Shown here: one piece after another, positions 45,387-54,631 of the stretch
Layout of the letters: the number at the start of each line of letters is the position of its first letter
Position numbering within the stretch: position 1 is the first letter of the stretch
Assembly (NCBI RefSeq): GCF_900114165.1
Contig: NZ_FOSB01000001.1
Span: 124,001-188,000 of the forward strand
Source of the DNA: Halobacillus dabanensis
GTDB taxonomy: Bacteria; Bacillota; Bacilli; Bacillales; Halobacillaceae
DNA length: 64,000 nucleotides
Direction: 5' to 3'
Notes under the pieces: model-generated
What the model was told of the DNA's origin: nothing
Seen by the model: the letters and a program-made list of their open reading frames with translations, nothing else
Databases searched by the model: none
Translations under genes and position numbers: made by a program

Positions 45387-47121
45387 ATGACTAAGAGTAA
45401 GAAAGTAATCGTATGGCTGACGTGGGGAGCGGTTTGGCCTACCAGTTTGTACTTGTTATATGTTTGGTTGACCCCTACATTAGGGGGGGGACAGGACTGA
45501 AATCATAGCCTTCATCATCCTCGCTGCAATTGTAGCTCTTTTTCCACTACAAGTCGGGGATAATCCTGTATTCTTCACCCAGGGAATCGCTTTTGCGGTA
45601 TTTTTGTATTATGGATTATTTATAGAAATCATCGTAAGCCAAGCAGCAATCTTTGTGCTTATGGCTAAGATGAGAATAGGGAAAACCGATTTACACCGAT
45701 TACCTATCAATCTTATTATGTTCCTTATGATCTCCGTCGGTTCGGCAAGTATCTATTATGCCTTGGGTGGTACCCATGGTGAAACTGCTGTAGATAGCAT
45801 AACCGATGTAATACCGATCGTTTCCTATGTCCTATTTCAAATTTTATTTAACCAATTCTCTATCAAGCTTATTTCCAGATTTCTTTATAAGAAAGAAGCG
45901 AAGTGGCTTGATTCCGGTTTTTTCTGGGACTTATTAACCGCCAGTCTGGTTCTGCCAATCGGGCTTATTCTATACATAGTCTTTGCGGAATACGGTTTGA
46001 GTGCCATCTTTTTTGTAGGGATTCCATTTGTATTTATTTCAGGTATGTTGATGCTTTATCATAATAGCAAACTGATCAATGATTATTTGAAGAAGACGAG
46101 TATTATTGGACATGAATTAACCGGGAAGCTCGGAGTAAAAGAAGTGCTGGATATTTTCGTCCAACGGCTAAGTGAACTTCTTCCTGTCGATTACATATAC
46201 GTGTATGATGTATGTTCTGCTAATCGTATGAAGTTGATTAGATTCTTTGATCGGTCGAATGAAATCGATTTTCCAAATATACAACTTTCGAAGGGTCAAA
46301 GCATCAGCGGGAATACATGGAGTAAAGGAGGAAGTGTGTTTTATAAAAAGAAAGCAGACTGGTCGCATTTAGAAAATCGTTATACACCAGGCCGAGGAGA
46401 AAGTGTATTATCGGTTCCTATTGAAAGAAATAATGATATTGTAGGGATTGTTACTATTTTTTCCAATAGAAAGCACGCTTTTTTCCAATTCCAATTTATG
46501 ATCTTGAATATTCTTGGTAACTACTTAGGGGTAGCGATCGATAATGCCCGTCACTACGAAAAGACAAAAGAAGAAAGTGAGCGTTGTGGCCTTACTGGTT
46601 TATATAATTACAGATATTTCGAAGATCATCTGGAGAACGTTTTCGATTCGTGGCAAAAAGAACAGAGAGTAGAGCCAATTTCACTGATTCTATTAGATAT
46701 CGATCACTTTAAACAGGTGAACGATACATACGGACATGAAAGTGGGAATGAAGTTCTTGCATCGTTAGCAGAACGCCTTCAGGAAGTTGTAGGAACTCAG
46801 GGAACATTGGCACGTTATGGTGGAGAAGAATTTGTCCTCCTCTTACCGGGATCTGATGAAACGGAAGCGATTGAGGTTGCTTATTCCATCCGTACAAGCC
46901 TTATCCAGCGACCATTTATTTCTTATGAACATATGAATAATACACCTGAACCTATCCCGATCTCTGTCACAGCAAGTATCGGTGTAGCCACTTATCCTGA
47001 CCATTGTGAAGAAGCACTTGATTTAATACGTCAGGCGGATAGGGCGATGTATTTGGGAGCGAAGCAAAGAGGAAGGGATAAAGTCGCCAGTTATAATGAA
47101 ATAATTCAAACTGTCCAATGA
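45387..47121 (+). pseudogene. GAF-GGDEF membrane diguanylate cyclase, frameshifted at a G8 tract
   Basis: The C-terminal GGDEF domain has the active motif RYGGEEF near 47 residues before VSVTASIGVATYPDH, with LILLDIDHFKQVNDTYGHES preceding; it should make c-di-GMP. The RxxD inhibitory site is absent (GTQG in its place). A GAF domain and several membrane helices precede. ATG 45387 opens a frame that stops after 37 codons, directly after G8 (45483-45490). Removing one G joins it to the long frame, giving a continuous 577-residue protein. No ribosome site supports the internal TTG 45604. It may be phase variable, rescued by slippage, broken, or a sequencing error. Confidence 0.8.
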
Positions 47122-47145
47122 AAAGTATTGGACAGCTTTTGTTTT
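47109..47145 (+). terminator. Terminator at the diguanylate cyclase stop
   Basis: CTGTCCAAT and ATTGGACAG pair around the stop codon and lead into TTTTGTTTTTT. Confidence 0.88.
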
Positions 47146-47275
47146 TTGTAAGTAATTTACCGAATTATGACAGGACAAAGACCTATATTTACGTTATAAT
47201 TTTTATATTGTATACATGACATAACTAGGTACGATTGACAAAGGTTTTAATTGTAAGGGAATTGTAAAGGGGGCT

Positions 47276-47363
47276 TGAGTGTTACAAGAGTAAAACTTTT
47301 GATTAGTTGTTAAATAGGGAGATGGCAATGAATGTTTTCGATGTACTTGAATTGTAACACTCA
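47276..47363 (+). repeat. 12-bp inverted repeat upstream of comC
   Basis: TGAGTGTTACAA (47276-47287) is the exact complement of TTGTAACACTCA (47352-47363), 64 bases apart. Between them a GGGAG site precedes ATGAATGTTTTCGATG, an ORF of fewer than 12 codons ending at the right arm. The rest of the 365-base spacer 47146-47510 shows no gene. Confidence 0.55.
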
Positions 47364-47510
47364 TACAATTCAAAAGAATTAGAGGCTTGAATTCGCCCAT
47401 TTGAAAGTTATTATTTTCCTTCCCAGTAGATTCATGGAGTTTTCTTTCCCACCAATAACCTCATTAAGGACCCCGAAAAAGTAGTCATAATAATCCTCAA
47501 GGAGAGAAAC

Positions 47511-48269
47511 ATGTACTTAATTATCCCACTTTATATTTTTGTCACCGGCATAATATTAGGTTCATTTTTTAATGTTGTCGGTCTACGCTTACCTAAAAGA
47601 GTTTCCTTCACTACCTCACGTTCTTCATGTCCCCACTGTTCCATCTCCCTTCAAGCAAGAGATCTTATTCCGCTCTTTTCTTATGTCATTTCTAAAGGTA
47701 AATGTAGGAATTGTCAGCATCCTATTTCGATTACTTATCCTCTGGTGGAGGTAAGTACGGGGTTTTTTTTCTTGCTTGCTTACATCCATTTTGGTCCATC
47801 GTTATCTTTCGCAGGGGCTTGTTTATTGATATCTCTTTCTGTCATTGTGACAGTTAGCGACTTGGCATACATGATCATACCCAACCCCTTACTCCTCTTC
47901 TTTACCATCTGCTTTACCATATATCGCATCCTCGAGCCGCTACACCCCTGGTTCGACTCTATCTTAGGCGCATTAGCTGGATTAGGAATAATCCTGGCAA
48001 TAATCTTAATAAGTAAAGGTGGGATGGGGGCAGGAGACATGAAGTTATTAGGGGTCTTAGGGATCCTATTAGGTTTCAAGCTCACTTTGTTGACCTTGTT
48101 CTTAGCTACTTTAATTGGCACGGTCGTTAGTCTTACTTTAATTGCCCTCGAAATTATTGGAAGGAAAGACCCGTTTCCTTTCGGTCCATTTATTGTGCTG
48201 GCAGCGATGGTTAGTTATTTGTATGGTTCCAAGTTCTTGGAGCTATATTTTACTACCTTTTTCATGTAG
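47511..48269 (+). CDS. comC: Prepilin peptidase ComC (type IV leader peptidase)
   Basis: The 252-residue membrane aspartyl protease removes leader peptides from competence pseudopilins (ComG). The N-terminal zinc domain has CPHC near residue 38 and CRNC near 65. The catalytic aspartates are in SDLAYMIIPN near 117 and GMGAGDMKLLG near 172. About eight membrane helices. CAAGGAGAG precedes the ATG. Position after folC matches B. subtilis, apart from the intervening cyclase gene. Confidence 0.94.
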   Translation: MYLIIPLYIFVTGIILGSFFNVVGLRLPKRVSFTTSRSSCPHCSISLQARDLIPLFSYVISKGKCRNCQHPISITYPLVEVSTGFFFLLAYIHFGPSLSFAGACLLISLSVIVTVSDLAYMIIPNPLLLFFTICFTIYRILEPLHPWFDSILGALAGLGIILAIILISKGGMGAGDMKLLGVLGILLGFKLTLLTLFLATLIGTVVSLTLIALEIIGRKDPFPFGPFIVLAAMVSYLYGSKFLELYFTTFFM

Positions 48270-48426
48270 GAGAAAGTAAGAAATCATGTTTTGTTTCATA
48301 ACCTGTTCTGTTTCAGACTCCAGAAAATAAACTAAGTATTCATGGATTTTATATAGTAATTATCATAATGTAGATTATGAAAAGGAAGAGCGATAAAATT
48401 AAAAAGAAACCAAAGTCAATTGTAAG

Positions 48427-48460
48427 CTGAAATTGTCGAAGTAGTACTGACAAATTTCAG
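48427..48460 (+). repeat. Hairpin upstream of spoIIB
   Basis: CTGAAATTGTC pairs with GACAAATTTCAG (one bulged A) around GAAGTAGTACT. The following TTTTTAAA is a few bases away. It may be the comC terminator. The rest of the 250-base spacer contains nothing else recognised. Confidence 0.5.
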
Positions 48461-48519
48461 CGATGTTTTTAAATCTCCTGTGATAGGGTTGGGACAAACC
48501 TTGCAGGAGTGATCAAACT

Positions 48520-49341
48520 ATGGATTCCAAGAACAAGATATCAATCTCATTCCGGGACCAGGACCACCAGAACACAAAACATGAAGTTGTTCGAACACAA
48601 AAGGAGCAAGCAGCAGCGGTGGAAAAGCATAAAGAAGATGAGCAATCGACGACCCCTGTGTATAAGTTGCCTCATAAAAAGAAAAGGGTGTCTAATGCTC
48701 CTGTCCGGCCTTTAATTACCACTGCGTTAACCGCGTTATTCGTCAGTTTAGGGATTGGGTTTTTATTGTTGCGAATGTTCGTTTCCCTAACAGACCAGAC
48801 TGCTACAGGAAATGAAACCGTCCCTGTTACAGGTTCATCCGAAACGAATACAGAATCAGCGGTGGAGGGTTCAAATGAGGAAGGGTCGACCACTCAATTG
48901 CCCGATGGCACACCTCAGACATTTGATTCGTATATCGTCCAAGCAGGAGCTTTCTCTACGGAGGGTAAAGCAAAAGAGTGGCAAAGTAGGTTGACGGCAC
49001 AACTGATTCCTTCTGTCATTTGGAAGCGCGATGGTCAGTACTTTTTATTTGTCGGTAGTGCTGCTAGTAAGCAGGAAGCAGAAATGATTTCAGATCGTTT
49101 AGCAGAAGAAAGTATTGACACGTATGTAAAGCCATTCTCTGTGAAGACGCAAAAGGAAATTCCATCAGGGCTTAAAACGCCAATCGAAACTCATGCAATG
49201 GGAGATTTGTCAGAAGGTAAAAGGCAAGAGGTGATGGAAGAAGTCGGTGCTGATACATCTCTTGGCCAGGCTTTGAGCGAATGGGAATCCCAGGATGATA
49301 CAAATATTAACTGGTTACGTGTCACACAATCGTTAGAGTAG
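48520..49341 (+). CDS. spoIIB: Stage II sporulation protein B, SPOR-domain membrane protein
   Basis: The 273-residue protein has a charged cytoplasmic N-terminus, one transmembrane helix near residues 66-90 (LITTALTALFVSLGIGFLLL), a Ser/Thr/Glu-rich linker and a SPOR domain near 142-205 (YIVQAGAFSTEGKAKEWQSR). SPOR domains bind denuded septal peptidoglycan. In B. subtilis SpoIIB helps septal thinning and engulfment and lies between comC and maf. AGGAGTG precedes the ATG. Confidence 0.85.
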   Translation: MDSKNKISISFRDQDHQNTKHEVVRTQKEQAAAVEKHKEDEQSTTPVYKLPHKKKRVSNAPVRPLITTALTALFVSLGIGFLLLRMFVSLTDQTATGNETVPVTGSSETNTESAVEGSNEEGSTTQLPDGTPQTFDSYIVQAGAFSTEGKAKEWQSRLTAQLIPSVIWKRDGQYFLFVGSAASKQEAEMISDRLAEESIDTYVKPFSVKTQKEIPSGLKTPIETHAMGDLSEGKRQEVMEEVGADTSLGQALSEWESQDDTNINWLRVTQSLE

Positions 49342-49465
49342 AGCAAGCCTCATAACAAAGTTGTTGATCAGGTTACGCGTTGGAAGAGTATTCCTTTAAT
49401 TTGTGAATCCTTCAAAAAAACCAGCATATCTTTACAATGGAGAAATTGATAATGGATAAAATAGA

Positions 49466-49499
49466 AAAAAGGAGTATCCTATAATGGATACTCCTTTTT
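49466..49499 (+). terminator. Terminator after spoIIB
   Basis: AAAAAGGAGTATCC and GGATACTCCTTTTT form a perfect 14-bp stem with loop TATAAT. Confidence 0.92.
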
Positions 49500-49601
49500 C
49501 TCATTATGGAAGGTGTAAATATCGGATTTTGCCGAATCCTTTAATAACGAGAAATAGAGTAATATATAAACAGCCCCATGGGAAGAAAGGATGTAGGAAG
49601 G

Positions 49602-50168
49602 ATGAAACAATTGATTTTAGGGTCCCAGTCCCCGAGAAGAAAAGAATTGTTGGACTTAGCAGGTTACACCTTTGAAGTGAGGCCGTCTTCTGCAGAAGAG
49701 ATCATTGAAGAGGGCATGTCTCCGGAAGGAGCAGTCCTGCATCTTTCTCGTTTGAAAGCAGAAGCAGTCACTATTACGGCAGATGAAGTTTTGCTTACGT
49801 CAGATACGGTAGTCGTTTTGGACGGCAAGATCCTCGGGAAGCCGGAAGATGTTCCGGAAGCGAAAGACTATTTGAGTAGATTGAGTGGACAGGTTCATCA
49901 AGTGTATACGGGTGTATGTATCCGCACCGAAGAAGAGTCCCAGACGTTTTATGTCACGACTGATGTACATTTTTATCCCCTCAAAGAGAAAGAAATTGAA
50001 ACTTATATTCAAACAGGAGAGGTTTGGGATAAGGCTGGGGCATATGGGATTCAAGGGAGAGGTGCCCTTTTTGTAGAGAAAATTCATGGCGATTATTATA
50101 GTGTGGTAGGTTTGCCTATTTCGAGATTGTCCAGGGAACTGAGTCAATGGGGCATTTATTCTGATTAG
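49602..50168 (+). CDS. maf: Maf nucleotide pyrophosphatase / septum-associated protein
   Basis: The 188-residue Maf-family enzyme hydrolyses modified or canonical NTPs (dTTP/UTP class) and affects septum formation in B. subtilis. Signatures are LILGSQSPRRKELLDLAGY at residues 4-22, VLLTSDTVVVLDGKILGKP near 66 and the C-terminal VWDKAGAYGIQGRGALF. ATG 49602 follows AAAGGATGTAGGAAGG; the frame opens at 49578. Confidence 0.94.
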   Translation: MKQLILGSQSPRRKELLDLAGYTFEVRPSSAEEIIEEGMSPEGAVLHLSRLKAEAVTITADEVLLTSDTVVVLDGKILGKPEDVPEAKDYLSRLSGQVHQVYTGVCIRTEEESQTFYVTTDVHFYPLKEKEIETYIQTGEVWDKAGAYGIQGRGALFVEKIHGDYYSVVGLPISRLSRELSQWGIYSD

Positions 50169-50210
50169 CCCGCCTTCGCATGGGGACTTGTGAGGAAAGG
50201 GTGCGAAAAT

Positions 50211-50900
50211 TTGTCACACACAAGTATTATGATCAAAGATGTCCCAAGACAGGACAGGCCAAGGGAGCGAATGATTGACTTAGGAGCGTCCCATTTATCT
50301 AATCAGGAATTACTTGCAATTCTCCTTGGAAGTGGTACAAAGAAGGAATCTGTGATGGAGTTGTCTAATCGGCTTCTTGTTCATTTTGAGGGCATAATGT
50401 TGCTGAAAGATGCGACCATTGAAGAATTGACGGCTATCAGAGGTATAGGAGTTGCTAAGGCAGTCCTTCTTCTATCTGCGATTGAAATGGGAAAAAGGAT
50501 GCAGAAAATGAAGCCTGTGGAAAGATATATGATCAGAAGTCCAGAAGATGGGGCGGATTTTGTCATGGAAGAGATGCGTGACTTAAAACAAGAGCACTTC
50601 ATCTGTCTATTTCTGAATACTAAGAATCAAGTCCTTCATCGGCAAACGATTTTTATTGGGAGCTTGAATGCTTCGATTGTCCATCCTCGGGAGGTTTATA
50701 AAGAAGCTGTGAAACGATCGGCTGCCTCCATCATTTGTGCCCACAACCACCCCTCAGGAGACCCCACACCATCACAGGAAGATATCCAAGTAACACGCAG
50801 GCTTAAAGAATGTGGGAAGATGATCGGGATTGAATTACTGGATCATTTAGTGATCGGTGATCGAAAATTTATTAGCTTGAAAGAAAAGGGTTATCTTTAA
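50211..50900 (+). CDS. radC: RadC-family JAB/MPN domain protein
   Basis: The 229-residue RadC has an N-terminal helix-hairpin-helix region (LSNQELLAILLGSGTKK, then LTAIRGIGVAKAVLLLSAIE) and a C-terminal JAMM domain with HNHPSGDPTPSQED near residue 178. The function is unresolved; the historical DNA-repair label was withdrawn. TTG 50211 has AGGAAAGGG 9 bases upstream; ATG 50229 is an alternative. Order maf-radC-mreB matches B. subtilis. Confidence 0.92.
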   Translation: MSHTSIMIKDVPRQDRPRERMIDLGASHLSNQELLAILLGSGTKKESVMELSNRLLVHFEGIMLLKDATIEELTAIRGIGVAKAVLLLSAIEMGKRMQKMKPVERYMIRSPEDGADFVMEEMRDLKQEHFICLFLNTKNQVLHRQTIFIGSLNASIVHPREVYKEAVKRSAASIICAHNHPSGDPTPSQEDIQVTRRLKECGKMIGIELLDHLVIGDRKFISLKEKGYL

Positions 50901-51445
50901 TATTCCTGAAAACTCACCACACGCTTAGGGTGAAAGCGCATTTGTCTTCTGTGTAAAAATATAACAAAGTTTACTCCGGAAATTTTGAAACTCTAATTCT
51001 TAGGGTGTTTTCGTGCAAATTACGTATTTGAACGGAGGCACCTTTTTCCTTTTACAAATGATAAGTGTAGAAATTCTCGTATCAGTTAATTGTGTTATAT
51101 GGGTGTGGCTGAATGATAGTAATAAGTTTATATGGACTTATTTAGTTTTTTCATACTTGGGAAACCGACGGTATTGGATTTAACAGGTGGGTAAGTAGAA
51201 CAAGGGGGCTGTTTGTGGAGTATTGTAAGTACTCTTTTATTAGTGAAATTGGTCGAATGTGTAAAAAGTTGAACATATGATTTTGTAACACTATCTATTT
51301 TTGATGATTTTTCGTATAATTGAATAGATGAAAAAGAAAAGCGCCATTTATGGGAAACCTTATAAATAGGCGCTTCTTCTAATCAAGAAATTATATGGAC
51401 GGCTATCCCCGCCTCAAAAGCGGGTTCTTAGAAAGGAAGATATTA
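50901..51445. other. Long mreB leader and spacer
   Basis: 545 bases without a gene. A TATAAT at 51315-51320 is the likely mreB -10; no good -35 was found. Downstream, AGCGCCATTTAT (51340-51351) pairs with ATAAATAGGCGCT (51362-51374, one bulged A), and CCCGC/GCGGG forms a second small hairpin at 51408-51424 just before the mreB ribosome site. Confidence 0.5.
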
Positions 51446-52486
51446 TTGGGGATTTTTGGATTCTCTCAAGATTTAGGAATTGATTTAGGTACTGCGAATA
51501 CACTTGTGTTTATGAAAAATAAAGGGGTTATCGTAAGAGAGCCTTCGGTTGTTGCAAAAAATAGCCAAACAGGTGAAATTGAAGCGGTAGGAAACGATGC
51601 CCGGAACATGATTGGTCGTACACCGGGATACATAAATGTCATCCGACCGATGAAAGATGGCGTGATCGCTGATTATGATACGACCGCGCAAATGATGAAG
51701 TATTATATAAAAAAAGCATTGAAAACACGATCTTCTTTCGCGAGCAAACCAAATGTCATGGTTTGTGTTCCTTCTGGAATTACCATGGTCGAAGAGCGTG
51801 CGGTTATTGATGCTACGAAACAAGCGGGTGCTAAGGAAGCCTATCCAATAGCAGAACCATTCGCCGCTGCCATTGGTGCTGGTCTTCCAGTTTGGGAGCC
51901 GACTGGGAGTATGGTGGTTGATATCGGTGGAGGGACGACCGAAGTTGCGATTATTTCTCTCGGAGGAATTGTAACAAGTCAATCGATTCGAATTGCTGGA
52001 GATGAAATGGATGATAGCATCATTCAACATGTACGGAAGAAGTACAATCTAATGATTGGAGAACGTACAGCAGAAGAAGTGAAAATGGAATTAGGTGGGG
52101 CAGGAGAAGTCACAGAAGTGGACGAAATGGATATTAGAGGCCGTGACTTATTAAGCGGCTTACCGAAAACCATTACCATTCAGAGTGATGAAATCGTCAA
52201 AGCCATGAAAGATACGATTGATTCTATTATCGAAACGGTCAAAAACACGCTAGAAAAAACCCCTCCAGAGCTTGCCGCTGACATTATGGAACGCGGAATT
52301 GTACTTACCGGAGGCGGCGCACTACTTAGAAACATTGATACAGTCATCAGTGACGAAACCAACATGCCAGTATTTATTGCCGATAACCCTCTTGATTGTG
52401 TAGCGATAGGAACAGGGAAGTCGTTGGAGTACATCCATCATTTCCGATCGCAACCGAATGTAGCAAGTCGAGCTAAAATGGAGTAA
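51446..52486 (+). CDS. mreB: Rod-shape actin homologue MreB
   Basis: The roughly 346-residue actin-fold ATPase organises cell-wall elongation. Phosphate-1 is [14 protein letters not shown], phosphate-2 [19 protein letters not shown] near 165, and the adenosine segment [15 protein letters not shown] near 290. The membrane-insertion turn includes FGFSQDLG at the N-terminus. TTG 51446 fits AAAGGAAG; the frame opens at ATG 51395, which has no ribosome site and adds residues not usual for MreB. First gene of mreBCD-minCD. Confidence 0.95.
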   Translation: MGIFGFSQDLGIDLGTANTLVFMKNKGVIVREPSVVAKNSQTGEIEAVGNDARNMIGRTPGYINVIRPMKDGVIADYDTTAQMMKYYIKKALKTRSSFASKPNVMVCVPSGITMVEERAVIDATKQAGAKEAYPIAEPFAAAIGAGLPVWEPTGSMVVDIGGGTTEVAIISLGGIVTSQSIRIAGDEMDDSIIQHVRKKYNLMIGERTAEEVKMELGGAGEVTEVDEMDIRGRDLLSGLPKTITIQSDEIVKAMKDTIDSIIETVKNTLEKTPPELAADIMERGIVLTGGGALLRNIDTVISDETNMPVFIADNPLDCVAIGTGKSLEYIHHFRSQPNVASRAKME

Positions 52487-52496
52487 ATGAAACGTT

Positions 52497-53384
52497 ATGC
52501 CTTCATTATTCCGTAGAAAAAGACTGGTGATTGTATTAATAGGTTTTATTGTGCTTGTAGCACTGATTGGCTTTTCGATTCGGGACCGTGATTCGTTAAG
52601 CACTCCAGAGAAATTTTTGCAAGATGCTGTCGGCTGGATGCAGACAGTCTTCCATAAGCCAGTTAGTCTTGTGGATGGTACGATTGAAAACATTCATGAT
52701 ATGTTTGATGTTTATGAACAAAACAAAGTGTTGAAAGCACGATTGTCTGAATATAAAGGGGTCATTCAAGAAAATCAGAGACTCACGAAGGAAAATAATG
52801 AATTACGTGATACTCTTGATAAGACAGAGGGGTTGAGCGATTATTCACCTACTCAGGCGACTGTCATTGCCAGAAGTTCCGATCGTTGGTTTGAACAGAT
52901 GACAATCAATAAAGGGGAGGAACATGGAATAGAGAAGGATATGGCGGTCATGACGAGCGAAGGTTTGATAGGGAAAATAAAATCCGTCGGTGCCTTCCAT
53001 TCCACCGTCCAACTTCTAAGTGGCTTTGACCGTTCGAACAAAATTTCTGCTTGGGTCGTCAGAGAAGATGAAAATGAAGACGAGGTCTTTGGGTTGATTG
53101 AAGGCTATGATGATGAAACAGGGCAACTTCTTCTTGAAGGAATCAAGTTGGACGAAGAACTTAAGGAGGGGGACACTGTCATCTCTTCTGGTCTGGGAGG
53201 AGTCTTCCCCAGCAACTTGAGGATCGGTACAGTAGAAGATGTAGTCAATGACCAATTCGGTCTTACTAAAACAGCTTATATTGAGCCGTTTGCCGACCTT
53301 TTTGACATCAATCATGTAATGGTCGTCGACAGGTCCGTAGAAACGATCGACACAGAGAACGAACCAGAGGAAGATGGATCATGA
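52497..53384 (+). CDS. mreC: Rod-shape-determining protein MreC
   Basis: The 295-residue protein has one N-terminal transmembrane helix (residues 8-27, LVIVLIGFIVLVALIGFSI), a coiled coil near 70-110 (KARLSEYKGVIQENQRLTKE) and a C-terminal beta-barrel domain outside the membrane (VIARSSDRWFEQMTINKGEE, GLIGKIKSVGAFHSTVQLLS). It links MreB to cell-wall synthases. It overlaps mreD by 4 bases. Confidence 0.95.
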   Translation: MPSLFRRKRLVIVLIGFIVLVALIGFSIRDRDSLSTPEKFLQDAVGWMQTVFHKPVSLVDGTIENIHDMFDVYEQNKVLKARLSEYKGVIQENQRLTKENNELRDTLDKTEGLSDYSPTQATVIARSSDRWFEQMTINKGEEHGIEKDMAVMTSEGLIGKIKSVGAFHSTVQLLSGFDRSNKISAWVVREDENEDEVFGLIEGYDDETGQLLLEGIKLDEELKEGDTVISSGLGGVFPSNLRIGTVEDVVNDQFGLTKTAYIEPFADLFDINHVMVVDRSVETIDTENEPEEDGS

Positions 53385-53908
53385 GCAGGTACAAGATTGC
53401 ACTTATCTGCCTTTTTTTGCTCATCATGCAAGGAATGGCGATGAGTATGCTTCCTGCCAGCCTTGTCTATTCGGATTTACTTATGACCCCTCATTGGGTT
53501 TTAATTTTCCTAATGATTATTGCGGTATTTTATGACAAAGATGAGACTTATAACGCGGTTTGGTATGGACTTGCGTTCGGCTTGTTGGTTGATGTAATTT
53601 ATACAGGCGTTTTAGGTGTGTATATGATTACCTATACACTTGTCATTTACGTGATTCATGGATTGAATAAACTCGTTCACGCGAATTTCCTTGCAGCGTC
53701 TTTGTTGGCAATTGTAGGTGTGACACTTGCTGATACCATGCTTTATGTCATCTATTCGTTCGTCCAGATTACATCAATGACGTGGGGCGATTATGGTTTA
53801 TTGCGATTATTACCTACACTTGCGGCAAATATGATTTTCTTTATCCTTTTATATCCATTGGTGAAAGAGCGAGTTCACGATTGGTCTGAGCAAGTAAGTA
53901 ATGTTTAA
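53381..53908 (+). CDS. mreD: Rod-shape-determining protein MreD
   Basis: The 175-residue integral membrane protein has about five to six transmembrane helices (for example IALICLFLLIMQGMAMSML, WVLIFLMIIAVFYD and GLLVDVIYTGVLGVYMITYT). It partners MreC in the elongation complex. The ATG overlaps the mreC stop (ATGA), giving translational coupling. Confidence 0.92.
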   Translation: MSRYKIALICLFLLIMQGMAMSMLPASLVYSDLLMTPHWVLIFLMIIAVFYDKDETYNAVWYGLAFGLLVDVIYTGVLGVYMITYTLVIYVIHGLNKLVHANFLAASLLAIVGVTLADTMLYVIYSFVQITSMTWGDYGLLRLLPTLAANMIFFILLYPLVKERVHDWSEQVSNV

Positions 53909-53944
53909 TTAGTTGGAAATGTCTAAGGTTCGGGGTGAAAGCCT

Positions 53945-54631
53945 ATGACGGCGAATGGTCAGAAGGTAATGATTAAAGGAACTAGAGATGGGCTTACTTT
54001 GCATTTGGATGACCAATGCTCGTTTGAATCCATCCTCAAAGAATTACAAGAACAACTATCTATGAATGGCTTGACTGAAGAACACCCGATGATTCGTGTG
54101 ACGATTCAGCTTGGCAATCGTTATTTAAATGAGGAACAAAAGGAGAAGCTTTCTGCCGTTGTCAGAGAAAAACAAAAACTAGTTGTCGAACAGATTGAAT
54201 CTGACGTACTGACGAAAGAAGAAGCTCTTGAATGGAAAGAGAATACGGAAATAACACCTGTGGCAAAAACAGTCCGTTCAGGCCAACGGATTGAAATAAA
54301 AGGGGATTTGCTTTTAATCGGAGATGTAAACCCTGGGGGGCAAATCCATGCCACCGGTAACATTTTTGTTATGGGCAGTTTAAGAGGGATCGCTCACGCC
54401 GGGACTGGCGGGAACACCCAGACGGTAATTGCAGCGTCTTATATGCAACCCAGTCAATTAAGAATCGCTGATCAATTGAGCCGATCACCGGACTATGAAT
54501 CAGAAGGCGTCTATATGGAATGCGGATTTATAGATGATTCGCATGGAAAGATCCGCATCGACCGACTTCAAGAAGTAGTGAAGAAAAGACCGGATCTTGT
54601 CAGTTTTGAAAGGAGAATGATCAATGGGTGA
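53945..54631 (+). CDS. minC: Septum-site inhibitor MinC
   Basis: The 228-residue inhibitor of FtsZ assembly has an N-terminal domain (VMIKGTRDGLTLHLDDQCSF) and a C-terminal beta-helix domain (VRSGQRIEIKGDLLLIGDVN, then GGQIHATGNIFVMGSLRG). It is carried to the membrane by MinD. It overlaps minD by 8 bases. GGGGTGAAAG precedes the ATG. Confidence 0.95.
   Translation: MTANGQKVMIKGTRDGLTLHLDDQCSFESILKELQEQLSMNGLTEEHPMIRVTIQLGNRYLNEEQKEKLSAVVREKQKLVVEQIESDVLTKEEALEWKENTEITPVAKTVRSGQRIEIKGDLLLIGDVNPGGQIHATGNIFVMGSLRGIAHAGTGGNTQTVIAASYMQPSQLRIADQLSRSPDYESEGVYMECGFIDDSHGKIRIDRLQEVVKKRPDLVSFERRMING

Noticed and set aside
45604-47121. Diguanylate cyclase starting at TTG 45604
   Set aside because: No ribosome site and it cuts a membrane domain; the frame continues upstream to the G8 tract, where a one-base shift joins a well-placed ATG.
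47203-47400. Minus-strand open frame of 65 codons upstream of comC
   Set aside because: No ribosome site and it spans the inverted repeat and T-rich spacer; no recognisable protein features.
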